Assembly (NCBI GenBank): GCA_002307055.1
Contig: DBTM01000069.1
Location: forward strand, 1 to 12,177
Length of the DNA stretch: 12,177 bases
DNA from: Clostridiales bacterium UBA1316
Lineage (GTDB): Bacteria > Bacillota > Clostridia > Oscillospirales > Oscillospiraceae
Direction of reading: 5' to 3'
Part shown: positions 5,273 to 11,838 of the stretch, piece by piece
Layout: each line of letters starts with the position of its first letter
Position numbering within the stretch: the stretch's first letter is position 1
Position numbers and translations under genes: made by a program
The notes under the pieces: generated by a model
Database searches by the model: none
What the model was told of the DNA's origin: nothing
The model's input: the letters and a program-made list of their open reading frames with translations, nothing else

Positions 5273-7036
5273 ATGTCTTCAACATTCGGCGTTTTTGAAT
5301 CTGCTAAATCCGGGCTGTCCGTATCGATGCAGCAGCTCAATGTCACGGAGCAGAATATCGCAAATGTTAATACGACAGGGTATACGCGCCAGCGGATACT
5401 GACGTCGGCTAAAGAGCCTGCCACATCCGTATATCTGATTTCACAGCTCAACGATACGCTTGTCGGGCAAGGTGTTGAGTCGACCGGTATACAGCAGATC
5501 AGAAGCACCTATTTAGATCAGCAATACCGAAATCTGAACTCCGCGTACACTGCCAGCTCAAGCCGGGATGATGCCCTGACATATTTGACGGGATTATATA
5601 ATGAACTCGATGATGACAGCAGTCTCACGACCTCCATCGGTGATTTTTTTTCAGCATTGAGTACTTTTTCCTCAGATACGTCAAGTGAAGAATACAGGAC
5701 AAATGTTCAGCAGCAAGCGGCAAGCATGACACAGAACTTCAACAATGTTTATGAGGAAATGCAAAGCCTCTGGAACGATCAGAACGACAGTATCGATACT
5801 GTTTCCCAACAAATTAACTCTATTGCCCAAAAAATATCGCAGTTGAATGATTCCATCGCCAGTGCAGCCCAGACAGGCGGCACAGCAAATGACTTAAACG
5901 ATGAGAGGAACCTGCTGCTGGACGAACTGTCCGGTTATACGAATATTACATATAGCTTAAACGCCAATAACTCCAACATGGTCGATGTCCAAATCGGCGG
6001 TTTGTCGCTTGTTGACGGTACGACAGCCAATGAGATAGAGGTAGACAGTTCAGCCGACCATTCAACCGAAATCGATGCGCTGACAACGAAAATTGCCGAC
6101 ATCAATGCACAGATTACCGCGGGGACGATGACTTCTGCTGACGGGCAGACCGCGATTGCCACGCTCGTTACGCAGCTCGGCGATTACGCCACGGTGACAA
6201 CGTCGGTAAATGCGACCGACAGCAATCTGACCGATGTGAGTTTTAACGGCGTACCGCTTGTCACGGGTGCGACATCATTCGCATCTGCGACAGCCGTCGA
6301 ATCGGACCTGACAGCGTGGGTTGCGTATAACCGCAATACCCTCACGCTCAATGGCAATGAGCTCAGCAGTGACAACGGCACCGTCACAAGCGGGCAGCTC
6401 TATTCCAATATGCAGCTCGTCACGAGCCAGGACGCGTCGAGTCCCGGAATCCCTTATTATATGGATCAGCTCAATACGTTTGTCAGAGAAATGGCGGAGA
6501 ATCTGAACACGATAAACCAAAGCGGCTGGACGTATCCGGATGGCACGGCAGTAAGCACGACAGGTGTAAATCTGTTTAATGTCCCGTCTTATGTCGATAG
6601 TACTGGAACCACGGTTTATGATTATTCACAAGTAACAGCCGGTAACTTTTCATTGAGCAGCGAAGTGCAGCAAAGCGTATTTAATATTGCCGGTTCCTCA
6701 AGTGAAGTTGATTTGACCGCCGATTCGACAGAATCCGGTAATAATACGAACGCCTTAGCCCTTTTTAAGGATCTGGCGAACAGCACCTATTATGACAAGC
6801 TCAACAGTATCGTGTCAAACCTTTCGATTGCGGCGAGCACGAACACGAGCATTATGGACACAAAGAAATCACTTCTGGACAGCGTGGATACGCAGCGGCA
6901 ATCATTATCCGCGGTGTCACTTGACGAAGAAACGACAAACCTCATCGTATTCCAGCAATCTTACAATGCATGCGCCAGAGTGATAACGACGATTGACGAT
7001 ATGCTCAATACCCTGATCAACACGATGGGAGTGTAA
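5273..7036 (+). CDS. flgK: Flagellar hook-associated protein 1 (hook-filament junction protein FlgK)
   Basis: FlgK forms the first junction ring between hook and filament; it is exported by the flagellar type III system with FlgN as chaperone. From the ATG at 5273 it has 587 residues and opens MSSTFGVFESAKSGLSVSM with the family motif NIANVNTTGYTRQR. The C-terminus is the usual SVSLDEETTNLIVFQQSYNACARVITTIDDMLNTLIN. The open frame reaches back to a TTG at 5240, but residues 1-11 of that version are not FlgK-like and lie in a hairpin, so I reject that start. The protein is longer than B. subtilis FlgK (about 507). The extra length is partly explained by a tandem duplication: residues about 186-249 and 272-332 align (YxxxTxSxNAxxSNxxDV, then GxxLVxG). 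Confidence 0.93.
   Translation: MSSTFGVFESAKSGLSVSMQQLNVTEQNIANVNTTGYTRQRILTSAKEPATSVYLISQLNDTLVGQGVESTGIQQIRSTYLDQQYRNLNSAYTASSSRDDALTYLTGLYNELDDDSSLTTSIGDFFSALSTFSSDTSSEEYRTNVQQQAASMTQNFNNVYEEMQSLWNDQNDSIDTVSQQINSIAQKISQLNDSIASAAQTGGTANDLNDERNLLLDELSGYTNITYSLNANNSNMVDVQIGGLSLVDGTTANEIEVDSSADHSTEIDALTTKIADINAQITAGTMTSADGQTAIATLVTQLGDYATVTTSVNATDSNLTDVSFNGVPLVTGATSFASATAVESDLTAWVAYNRNTLTLNGNELSSDNGTVTSGQLYSNMQLVTSQDASSPGIPYYMDQLNTFVREMAENLNTINQSGWTYPDGTAVSTTGVNLFNVPSYVDSTGTTVYDYSQVTAGNFSLSSEVQQSVFNIAGSSSEVDLTADSTESGNNTNALALFKDLANSTYYDKLNSIVSNLSIAASTNTSIMDTKKSLLDSVDTQRQSLSAVSLDEETTNLIVFQQSYNACARVITTIDDMLNTLINTMGV
5828..6268 (+). repeat. Tandem duplicated segment inside flgK
   Basis: The protein segments coded by 5828-6019 and 6086-6268 are similar. 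QKISQLNDSIASA matches TKIADINAQITAG, and then YTNITYSLNANNSNMVDV-GLSLVDG matches YATVTTSVNATDSNLTDV-GVPLVTG. The DNA has diverged, so the duplication is old. A spacer of about 22 residues separates the copies. It probably enlarges the solvent-exposed middle domain of FlgK. Confidence 0.7.
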
Positions 7037-7073
7037 TGAGCAGGCAGTATCAGAATGAAGGAGAGAGTTTATC

Positions 7074-8567
7074 TTGAGAATCACAAATTCAATGATGACC
7101 AACAAGTTTTTGACTGAGTCCAACGAAGCTTTGAACCGTGTCAGCAAATACCAGACTCAGGTAGACTCTTCAAAACGCCTGAACAGTATCGCCGATGACC
7201 CGCAAGGTACGCTTTTGGCTTTAAAGGCTAGGAATAAGCTTTCCAACCTCGATCTGTATAAAAGCAATATCTCAACAGCGACGAGCTATCTTACAGAAGC
7301 GGAAACTTCAACAAGTGCACTTAATGAGGTTATTCAATCAGCCTATGAGGATGTAATATCTGCCCAGAGTGCCACGACCTCTGATGATAAAGCAGTATTG
7401 GCTGAGGATATTAAAAACCTTCAGGCTGAGGTATTGTCTATTTCGAATTCCAGCATGGGGACAAGCTATTTATTCGGAGGCTTCAATTATACAGGCAGTA
7501 CGAGCGGCACATCAAAAAGTCCGCCGTTCTCAGTCGATAGTGTGACCGGAGATTTAACGTATAACGGCATCAATCTTTCACAAATTTCGTGGCAAGAAGA
7601 TTTTACTGATGCAACAGCCAGCATGTCGGATTCAAGCACCAGCATCGCCGAGTATACTACGGCGTTTGCGTCATCATCGAATGACACCTATGCCAAGGAA
7701 CAAGCCCAGTCCGCCCTTGATGCTCTAAACAGTCTGGTATCGAGCGCTAAAGAGGCGATGAGTGATGCCGTGGAATACGGCGTCGATCCCAGTTCAACTA
7801 ATTACACGGAATTTAAAACATTTTATGATAATATTTCCGCCGCCGCCACTGCTTTGAATACAGAGGTTTCAAAAGATGTCGCGGGTGATTATATCCTTGA
7901 CACGGCCGCCACCCAGCTTAATACAGATGGTACGATTGATTATGATTATTATACAGATGAAGGCATCAGCGTCCTGACGTCTGATGAGCTGGCGAATAAA
8001 TTCAGTATTTCAAGCACGCAGACAGCGCTCGATAACGTTGCGTCTTACCTAACGGGAGTACCCAGCACGATGGATAATGCTATCACGAATCTGAGCGGTG
8101 ATGTCACAATTTCGGCTGATGTTCAGACAGCTCTGGCAGATGAGGCCGATAATAAGACGAGTCTGCAGATCGGAACGGCGCAGACCGTCGATATGACGTT
8201 TACCGGATTAGACCTGCTGGGGACAGGAAGCAATAATGTGTACCATATCCTGGGAAAAGCCGTTCAAATGTTAACCGATGGTGCCAGTTCGGATGAGCTC
8301 TCGGAAATGCTGACCTCACTCCAGAGCGCTCAAAGCTCGGTGCTGACACTTGAGACAAAAATCGGAGGAACACAAAACAGATTGTCACTCATCACCAGCC
8401 GATACGAATCAAGCGAACTCAATTACACAGGAATGAAATCAGATGCTGAGGACGCAGATATGGCTGAAGCTATTGTCAACCTGACAACAGCGCAGACGGT
8501 ATATAATGCGGCACTGGCAGGCGGCGCGGAAATCATAAAAACATCGCTGATAGACTTTCTGCAGTAA
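7074..8567 (+). CDS. flgL: Flagellar hook-associated protein 3 (hook-filament junction protein FlgL)
   Basis: FlgL forms the second junction ring, on top of FlgK. The protein has 497 residues and a TTG start, supported by AAGGAG (7058-7063, 10-base spacer) and by MRITNSMMTNKFL, the standard FlgL opening. The N-terminal helical domain continues with RVSKYQTQVDSSKRLNSIADDP. LFGGFNYTGS and YNGINLS mark the start of the middle domain. The C-terminal flagellin-like helix is clear (TKIGGTQNRLSLITSRYES... DMAEAIVNLTTAQTVYNAALAGGAEI). B. subtilis FlgL has about 300 residues, so the central, surface-exposed part is enlarged by roughly 200 residues. It follows flgK by 37 bases and shares the chaperone FlgN. 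Confidence 0.93.
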   Translation: MRITNSMMTNKFLTESNEALNRVSKYQTQVDSSKRLNSIADDPQGTLLALKARNKLSNLDLYKSNISTATSYLTEAETSTSALNEVIQSAYEDVISAQSATTSDDKAVLAEDIKNLQAEVLSISNSSMGTSYLFGGFNYTGSTSGTSKSPPFSVDSVTGDLTYNGINLSQISWQEDFTDATASMSDSSTSIAEYTTAFASSSNDTYAKEQAQSALDALNSLVSSAKEAMSDAVEYGVDPSSTNYTEFKTFYDNISAAATALNTEVSKDVAGDYILDTAATQLNTDGTIDYDYYTDEGISVLTSDELANKFSISSTQTALDNVASYLTGVPSTMDNAITNLSGDVTISADVQTALADEADNKTSLQIGTAQTVDMTFTGLDLLGTGSNNVYHILGKAVQMLTDGASSDELSEMLTSLQSAQSSVLTLETKIGGTQNRLSLITSRYESSELNYTGMKSDAEDADMAEAIVNLTTAQTVYNAALAGGAEIIKTSLIDFLQ

Positions 8568-8650
8568 TGCGTGCGGAATGCACATACTTTTGATGTATGA
8601 ATAGGAGATAACGATTCAGCCTGTATAATGCAGCTGACGGGAGGATTTGT

Positions 8651-9256
8651 ATGAGAATACGAAGACTTCAGCTTGAATCATGGCAGATGGCGCGCCTGAG
8701 CGTTGTGACACAAATGGCTCGGCTTTCGATTGATGCGCCGATTAGAAAAATTAAGTCCATTCAACAGCAGCGAGCCCAGATGATTGTTAACCGCGAAAAC
8801 CCAAGTCTTGAGATCGACATTCAGGACATCCGCGGTAGCGTCGGGCGATCAAGCGTCAATACGCTTGTGCAGGCCAGTGCCTCCCGGGCTTATAATATAC
8901 GGCAGAGCATTAATAACGGTAGCTATAACAGCAGCAATATTTCCGCGTTATCGCACCGCGGGAATCCGATAATACTGATAACCAGAAGCAGAATTAGCAG
9001 TGCCAACCAGTCGGATACAAGCCAAGCTGTCATCGACGGGATAGCTTCGGTGAAGGGTAACCCCGGTTCGCTGAGTATTGATTGGTCGCTCCAGGACATC
9101 ACAATCAGCTGGGACGAATATCAAGCCCCGGTGATAACAATTGAACCCAAGCCGTCGGTCAACGTCGAGCTTGCACAGGAACCATTTGTTGAATTCAAGG
9201 TCGTTGAGCAGGCATACCCTCCGGAAACCGGTGGGACAATAGACGAAGCAGTATAA
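8651..9256 (+). CDS. yviE: DUF6470 family protein (YviE-like)
   Basis: The protein has 201 residues with a good ribosome site (GGGAGG 8639-8644). In B. subtilis the gene between flgL and fliW is yviE, whose product belongs to DUF6470; position and the overall look (short opening MRIRRLQLES, repeated charged beta-strand segments, SLDIEI-like stretches, proline-rich C-terminal part PVITIEPKPSVNVEL) agree. No signal peptide, membrane segment or enzyme motif is visible. The N-terminus holds a short internal repeat, QMARLS twice within 14 residues (16-21 and 24-29 roughly). The function is unknown; its fixed place in the junction/flagellin group suggests a late-assembly or regulatory role. Confidence 0.72.
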   Translation: MRIRRLQLESWQMARLSVVTQMARLSIDAPIRKIKSIQQQRAQMIVNRENPSLEIDIQDIRGSVGRSSVNTLVQASASRAYNIRQSINNGSYNSSNISALSHRGNPIILITRSRISSANQSDTSQAVIDGIASVKGNPGSLSIDWSLQDITISWDEYQAPVITIEPKPSVNVELAQEPFVEFKVVEQAYPPETGGTIDEAV

Positions 9257-9308
9257 GCACAATCAAGCGGCAGCCAGTTTGTAGAACGTATAGGTATGGT
9301 GAATTATA

Positions 9309-9770
9309 ATGAAAATACCAACTGCTCATTTCGGAGAAGTCGAAATAGATGATAAAAAGATCCTGATATTTGACAAGGGTCTGCCCGGTCTGGAGGAGGA
9401 TAAAAGGTACGCGCTTCTTTCAAATGAAGACAGCCGCCCCGTCAGCTGGCTGCAGTCGCTTGACCATCGGGAAATCTCCCTGCCGGTGATGGACCCATTC
9501 CTTGTATGTCCCGATTACTCCTTTGACATCTCCCAAACTGATGTAGAAGTATTGGATGTCGACGAAATAAAGGATGTCTATGTGCTGAGCATTTTGGTCA
9601 TCCCTAAAAATGTCAACGCGATGACAATCAACCTTTCAGCGCCGATTATCATTAACGTACGCAACAGTAAAGGCTGCCAGATAATTCTTGACGATAGGAA
9701 ATATCGGGTTCGTGTGCCAGTGTCCGAGCTACTCGAAAAGGCAGGCAAGGATGGTATTGAATTATGCTAG
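9309..9770 (+). CDS. fliW: Flagellar assembly factor FliW
   Basis: FliW is a small beta-barrel protein that binds flagellin and, when released, binds CsrA and blocks it, coupling flagellin level to its own translation. The 153 residues match the family: FGEVEIDDKKILIFDKGLPGLE at the start, the middle SWLQSLDHREISLPVMDPFLV, then VLSILVIPKNVNAMTINLSAPIIIN and the end YRVRVPVSELL. The ATG has only a weak AGGT upstream. The last 7 bases overlap the csrA start (9764), so the two partners are translationally coupled. Neighbours agree with B. subtilis. Confidence is high. Confidence 0.93.
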   Translation: MKIPTAHFGEVEIDDKKILIFDKGLPGLEEDKRYALLSNEDSRPVSWLQSLDHREISLPVMDPFLVCPDYSFDISQTDVEVLDVDEIKDVYVLSILVIPKNVNAMTINLSAPIIINVRNSKGCQIILDDRKYRVRVPVSELLEKAGKDGIELC

Positions 9771-9997
9771 TGCTGACACGAAAACAAAATGAGGGTATTC
9801 TGATCGGGAACGACATTGTCGTCACTGTCATTAATATTGAAGGCGACAAAATCAGGCTTGGTATTGAAGCGCCGAAAAACATCAGAGTCATCCGTGAGGA
9901 GCTGCTCAAGGAGATCGGACAGGAAAACAAAATGGCCGCCCATTCCGAATATCGGCCCATAAAAAAAAAGAAAAGCGAGACCGAGGACGCGGTGTAA
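9764..9997 (+). CDS. csrA: Carbon storage regulator / translational repressor CsrA
   Basis: CsrA is a dimeric RNA-binding protein that binds GGA motifs near ribosome sites and, in this lineage, represses flagellin (hag) translation until FliW sequesters it. The protein has 77 residues and the family features MLVLTRKQNEGILIGNDIVVTV and IRLGIEAPKNIRVIREEL. L4 and R44, the RNA-contact positions known in other CsrA proteins, are kept; the residue before R44 is I instead of the usual H. The C-terminal tail is longer and lysine-rich (RPIKKKKSETED), coded through an A9-G-A4 run. The start overlaps fliW by 7 bases. An intrinsic terminator follows after about 30 bases, so csrA is the last gene of the operon and hag does not follow. 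Confidence 0.93.
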   Translation: MLVLTRKQNEGILIGNDIVVTVINIEGDKIRLGIEAPKNIRVIREELLKEIGQENKMAAHSEYRPIKKKKSETEDAV

Positions 9998-10027
9998 CGC
10001 CTGATAAATAACGAGCATATTAATACG

Positions 10028-10061
10028 AAAGATTCTTCGAATAACGAAGGATCTTTTTTTT
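10028..10061 (+). terminator. Intrinsic terminator of the flagellar operon
   Basis: AAAGATTCTTCG (10028-10039) pairs with CGAAGGATCTTT (10045-10056) around an AATAA loop, 12 pairs with one T-G, and runs into a stretch of eight T (10054-10061). It lies 30 bases after the csrA stop and before convergent genes, a textbook Rho-independent terminator on the plus strand. Confidence 0.9.
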
Positions 10062-10126
10062 GATGAAATATTAAATTTACCATGGTTAACGACTGCGGGA
10101 ATAACAGAATTGATGACTACGGCACC

Positions 10127-10148
10127 GCGCTGCATATTATTGCAGCGC
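10127..10148. repeat. Perfect 8-bp stem spanning the stop codon of the ferredoxin gene
   Basis: GCGCTGCA (10127-10134) and TGCAGCGC (10141-10148) are exact complements with a TATTAT loop (10135-10140). The minus-strand ferredoxin stop codon (10137-10139) lies in the loop. No U-run follows on either strand, so this is a 3' stem of unknown purpose rather than a standard terminator. Confidence 0.55.
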
Positions 10149-10373
10149 TAAGGCCCGCATTGGGCAGAAGCTGACGCATTTGCCGCAGCGGATGCATTTT
10201 TCCTGATCGACGACAGGGGCGCTGTAGCCTGTCTGCTTCAGCGCGCCGACAGGGCATACTGGGATTGATGGGCACGGATGATTCTGCGGGCAGCGCATTT
10301 TATTGACCGCCAGTATTTTTTCACTTGTTTTGGTTTCGTTAAGCCCGGTATTGTTTGTGTTTTTATGGAACAT
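10137..10373 (-). CDS. Small 4Fe-4S ferredoxin-type protein
   Basis: The protein has 78 residues. Its second half carries the standard cluster motif CIRCGKCVSFCP (CxxCxxCxxxCP). The first half carries a variant, CPQNHPCPSIPVCPVGAL, where the cysteines are spaced CX5CX5CP, plus a CP contributed by the other motif, so one or two iron-sulfur clusters are possible. An N-terminal stretch of about 26 residues precedes the first cysteine and is not typical of ferredoxins; an internal ATG just before RCPQNH is an alternative start, but GAGGAG 8 bases upstream of the first ATG supports the long form. It should move electrons in the cytoplasm; a partner is not identified. The gene has its own promoter and is separated by 85 bases from the upstream radical SAM gene. 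Confidence 0.8.
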   Translation of the reverse strand: MFHKNTNNTGLNETKTSEKILAVNKMRCPQNHPCPSIPVCPVGALKQTGYSAPVVDQEKCIRCGKCVSFCPMRALALQ

Positions 10374-10404
10374 ATTTCTGACTCCTCATAACATTTATGC
10401 TATT

Positions 10405-10433
10405 ATTATATGTTCCGCATTTACTTGTTTCAG
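10405..10433 (-). promoter_or_regulatory. Sigma-A type promoter of the ferredoxin gene
   Basis: Read on the minus strand: CTGAAA (complement of 10428-10433), a 17-base spacer, then a perfect TATAAT (complement of 10405-10410). It ends about 30 bases before the ferredoxin ATG, in the gap after the radical SAM gene. Confidence 0.6.
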
Positions 10434-10457
10434 TGATATGGTCACACGCCGGCTTAT

Positions 10458-11321
10458 TCAGAATAACGAAAGCTGAGTATCCCTGCTTTCAAAAGTGTGC
10501 AGATAGGCAAATACTTCATCATTGTTGCAGACGATGCCGTTTTGGCGGCACGTTTCGTTGAAAACGCGCGTGAGCGCGTCGTTGTTATCGCTTAATACGC
10601 TGTAAGCATTGCCGTACTTTTTGATATATTGCGCCGTCAAGCCGGGGAAGTGGCTGTCGAGCTTTTTATAAAAATATTCCCGGTCCCCTTCGCGCAGCGT
10701 GACGCCGAACCCAAAGCAGATGATGCCCCGGACCTGAGCCTGTACGCAATAATCCAGCAGCCCGCGCAGATTTTTTTCGCTGTCATTGATAAACGGCAGA
10801 ATGGGGCTCAGCCACACGACGGTCGGGATATCGTTTTCTCTGAGAATATTTAAAACCTCAAACCGTCTTTGCGTCGAGCAGACAGCGGGCTCTATTATTT
10901 TGCACAGTGCCTCATCGTATGTCGTCAGCGTCATTTGTACGACGCACTTGGTTTTCTCGCTGATTCTTTTCAACAGCTCAAGATCTCTTAAAATCAGATC
11001 GGATTTTGTTTGAACAGCCAGTCCGAAGCCGTATCGCTCAATGATTTCAAGGCACGTTCTCGTCAGAAGCAGCTCGCGCTCGAGCGGCAGATACGGGTCG
11101 CACATCGCGCCGGTACCGATCATGCATCTGCTGCGCTTCCTTTTCAGCACGTCTTCCAGCAGGGCCGGTGCATTGATTTTTACTTCAATATCCTCAAAGT
11201 CGTGCTGCATATTATAGCAGACGCTGCGCGCATCGCAGTAAATGCAGCCATGCGTGCAGCCCCTGTATAAATTCATGCCGTTGAGAGCAGATAAAATCGA
11301 TTTCGCTTCTTTATAATGCAT
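10458..11321 (-). CDS. Radical SAM protein of the spore photoproduct lyase (SPL) family
   Basis: The protein has 287 residues from the ATG at 11321. It belongs to the SplB/COG1533 radical SAM group: NLYRGCTHGCIYCDARS holds the cluster motif CxxxCxxC, followed by the usual beta-barrel landmarks MIGTGAMCDPYLPLE, QTKSDLILRDLELL, VVQMTLTTYDEALCKIIEP and VWLSPILPFIND. Members use a 4Fe-4S cluster and S-adenosylmethionine to make a radical; true spore photoproduct lyase repairs UV lesions in spores, but many relatives have other unknown substrates, and this one lacks the longer SplB length (about 340). I prefer 11321 because GGTGG lies 5 bases upstream; the frame extends to 11339, where I see no ribosome site. 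The nearby ferredoxin could supply electrons, an inference from proximity. Confidence 0.85.
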   Translation of the reverse strand: MHYKEAKSILSALNGMNLYRGCTHGCIYCDARSVCYNMQHDFEDIEVKINAPALLEDVLKRKRSRCMIGTGAMCDPYLPLERELLLTRTCLEIIERYGFGLAVQTKSDLILRDLELLKRISEKTKCVVQMTLTTYDEALCKIIEPAVCSTQRRFEVLNILRENDIPTVVWLSPILPFINDSEKNLRGLLDYCVQAQVRGIICFGFGVTLREGDREYFYKKLDSHFPGLTAQYIKKYGNAYSVLSDNNDALTRVFNETCRQNGIVCNNDEVFAYLHTFESRDTQLSLF

Positions 11322-11350
11322 GCTGACCACCAACATCATATAAATTTTAT

Positions 11351-11370
11351 GGGGGGCAATAATGCCCCCC
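11351..11370. terminator. G6/C6 stem-loop between the small membrane protein and radical SAM genes
   Basis: GGGGGGCA (11351-11358) pairs exactly with TGCCCCCC (11363-11370) around ATAA. It lies between the stop of the minus-strand membrane-protein gene and the radical SAM start. It is strong, but the bases after it on either strand are not a U-run (ATAAAATTT on the minus strand, AGTGCTGTTTT on the plus), so termination may be partial. Confidence 0.4.
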
Positions 11371-11388
11371 AGTGCTGTTTTGATTTAA

Positions 11389-11574
11389 TTATAAGTCAGC
11401 GTAGTCGGTATACTCATTGCTGTGGAAAAGCATTGATTTTCTTTGATCGAATTTTTTCATCACATCTGTATAAAGCTCTAACAACTCATCTTTAAAACAA
11501 AATATTGCTGTAACTGCTGCCGCTACTGCAATAATAGTTGCAGCGGCGATGAACACCAACTTGCAAAACTTCAT
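11389..11574 (-). CDS. Small single-span membrane protein of unknown function
   Basis: From the ATG at 11574 the protein has 61 residues: MKFCK, a hydrophobic alanine-rich segment (LVFIAAATIIAVAAAVTAIF, about 20 residues) and a charged helical tail (FKDELLELYTDVMKKFDQRK), ending near DYADL. This is the look of a short bitopic membrane protein with the tail outside the bilayer; I know no specific family. The start is chosen because GGGAGG (complement of 11584-11589) lies 9 bases upstream; a frame start at 11604 would put it inside the gene. The gene has its own promoter and probably forms a transcript that may read into the radical SAM gene. Confidence 0.65.
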   Translation of the reverse strand: MKFCKLVFIAAATIIAVAAAVTAIFCFKDELLELYTDVMKKFDQRKSMLFHSNEYTDYADL

Positions 11575-11619
11575 ATGACACAGCCTCCCGTACTTTTTGT
11601 ACATGTTTAACTCTTTTGT

Positions 11620-11648
11620 ATTTTACACTATTTTCTTGCGAATAACAA
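11620..11648 (-). promoter_or_regulatory. Sigma-A type promoter of the small membrane protein gene
   Basis: On the minus strand: TTGTTA (complement of 11643-11648), a 17-base spacer, then TAAAAT (complement of 11620-11625). It lies 46 bases before the ATG and agrees with the housekeeping consensus at 4 of 6 and 5 of 6 positions. Confidence 0.55.
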
Positions 11649-11711
11649 TACAAATTTTACTAATGACAATGATGAAAAATGTTCAATGCCAGCCAATCTG
11701 ATAAAAAAGAA

Positions 11712-11760
11712 CATGCTTTATCCGCCAGAGGCATTCTCCGTTGTTATGTTGCAAAGCATG
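11712..11760 (+). repeat. Long stem-loop in the divergent intergenic region
   Basis: CATGCTTT (11712-11719) is the exact complement of AAAGCATG (11753-11760), leaving a 33-base loop. It lies between the divergently transcribed small membrane-protein gene and the gene starting at 11839. I see no known riboswitch or terminator pattern; the rest of the 11605-11838 gap holds the minus-strand promoter and the ribosome site of the next gene. Confidence 0.35.
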
Positions 11761-11838
11761 GTTGGATATGATATCATCACTCATAAGATTTAATGATCTG
11801 GTTCGATGTACCCAAACCAACTAAAGGAGGCTTTGCTT

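Noticed and set aside
8144..8152. GCCGATAA inside flgL
   Set aside because: No minus-35 element at the right distance; coding sequence explains it.
8624..8629. Perfect TATAAT between flgL and yviE
   Set aside because: No acceptable minus-35 element 16-18 bases upstream (TAGGAG there).
10794..10808. 15-base exact match CGGCAGAATGGGGCT to the fliA leader (1165-1179)
   Set aside because: It lies inside the radical SAM gene on the opposite strand and codes for a conserved part of it; a 15-mer repeat in 12 kb by chance is not rare.
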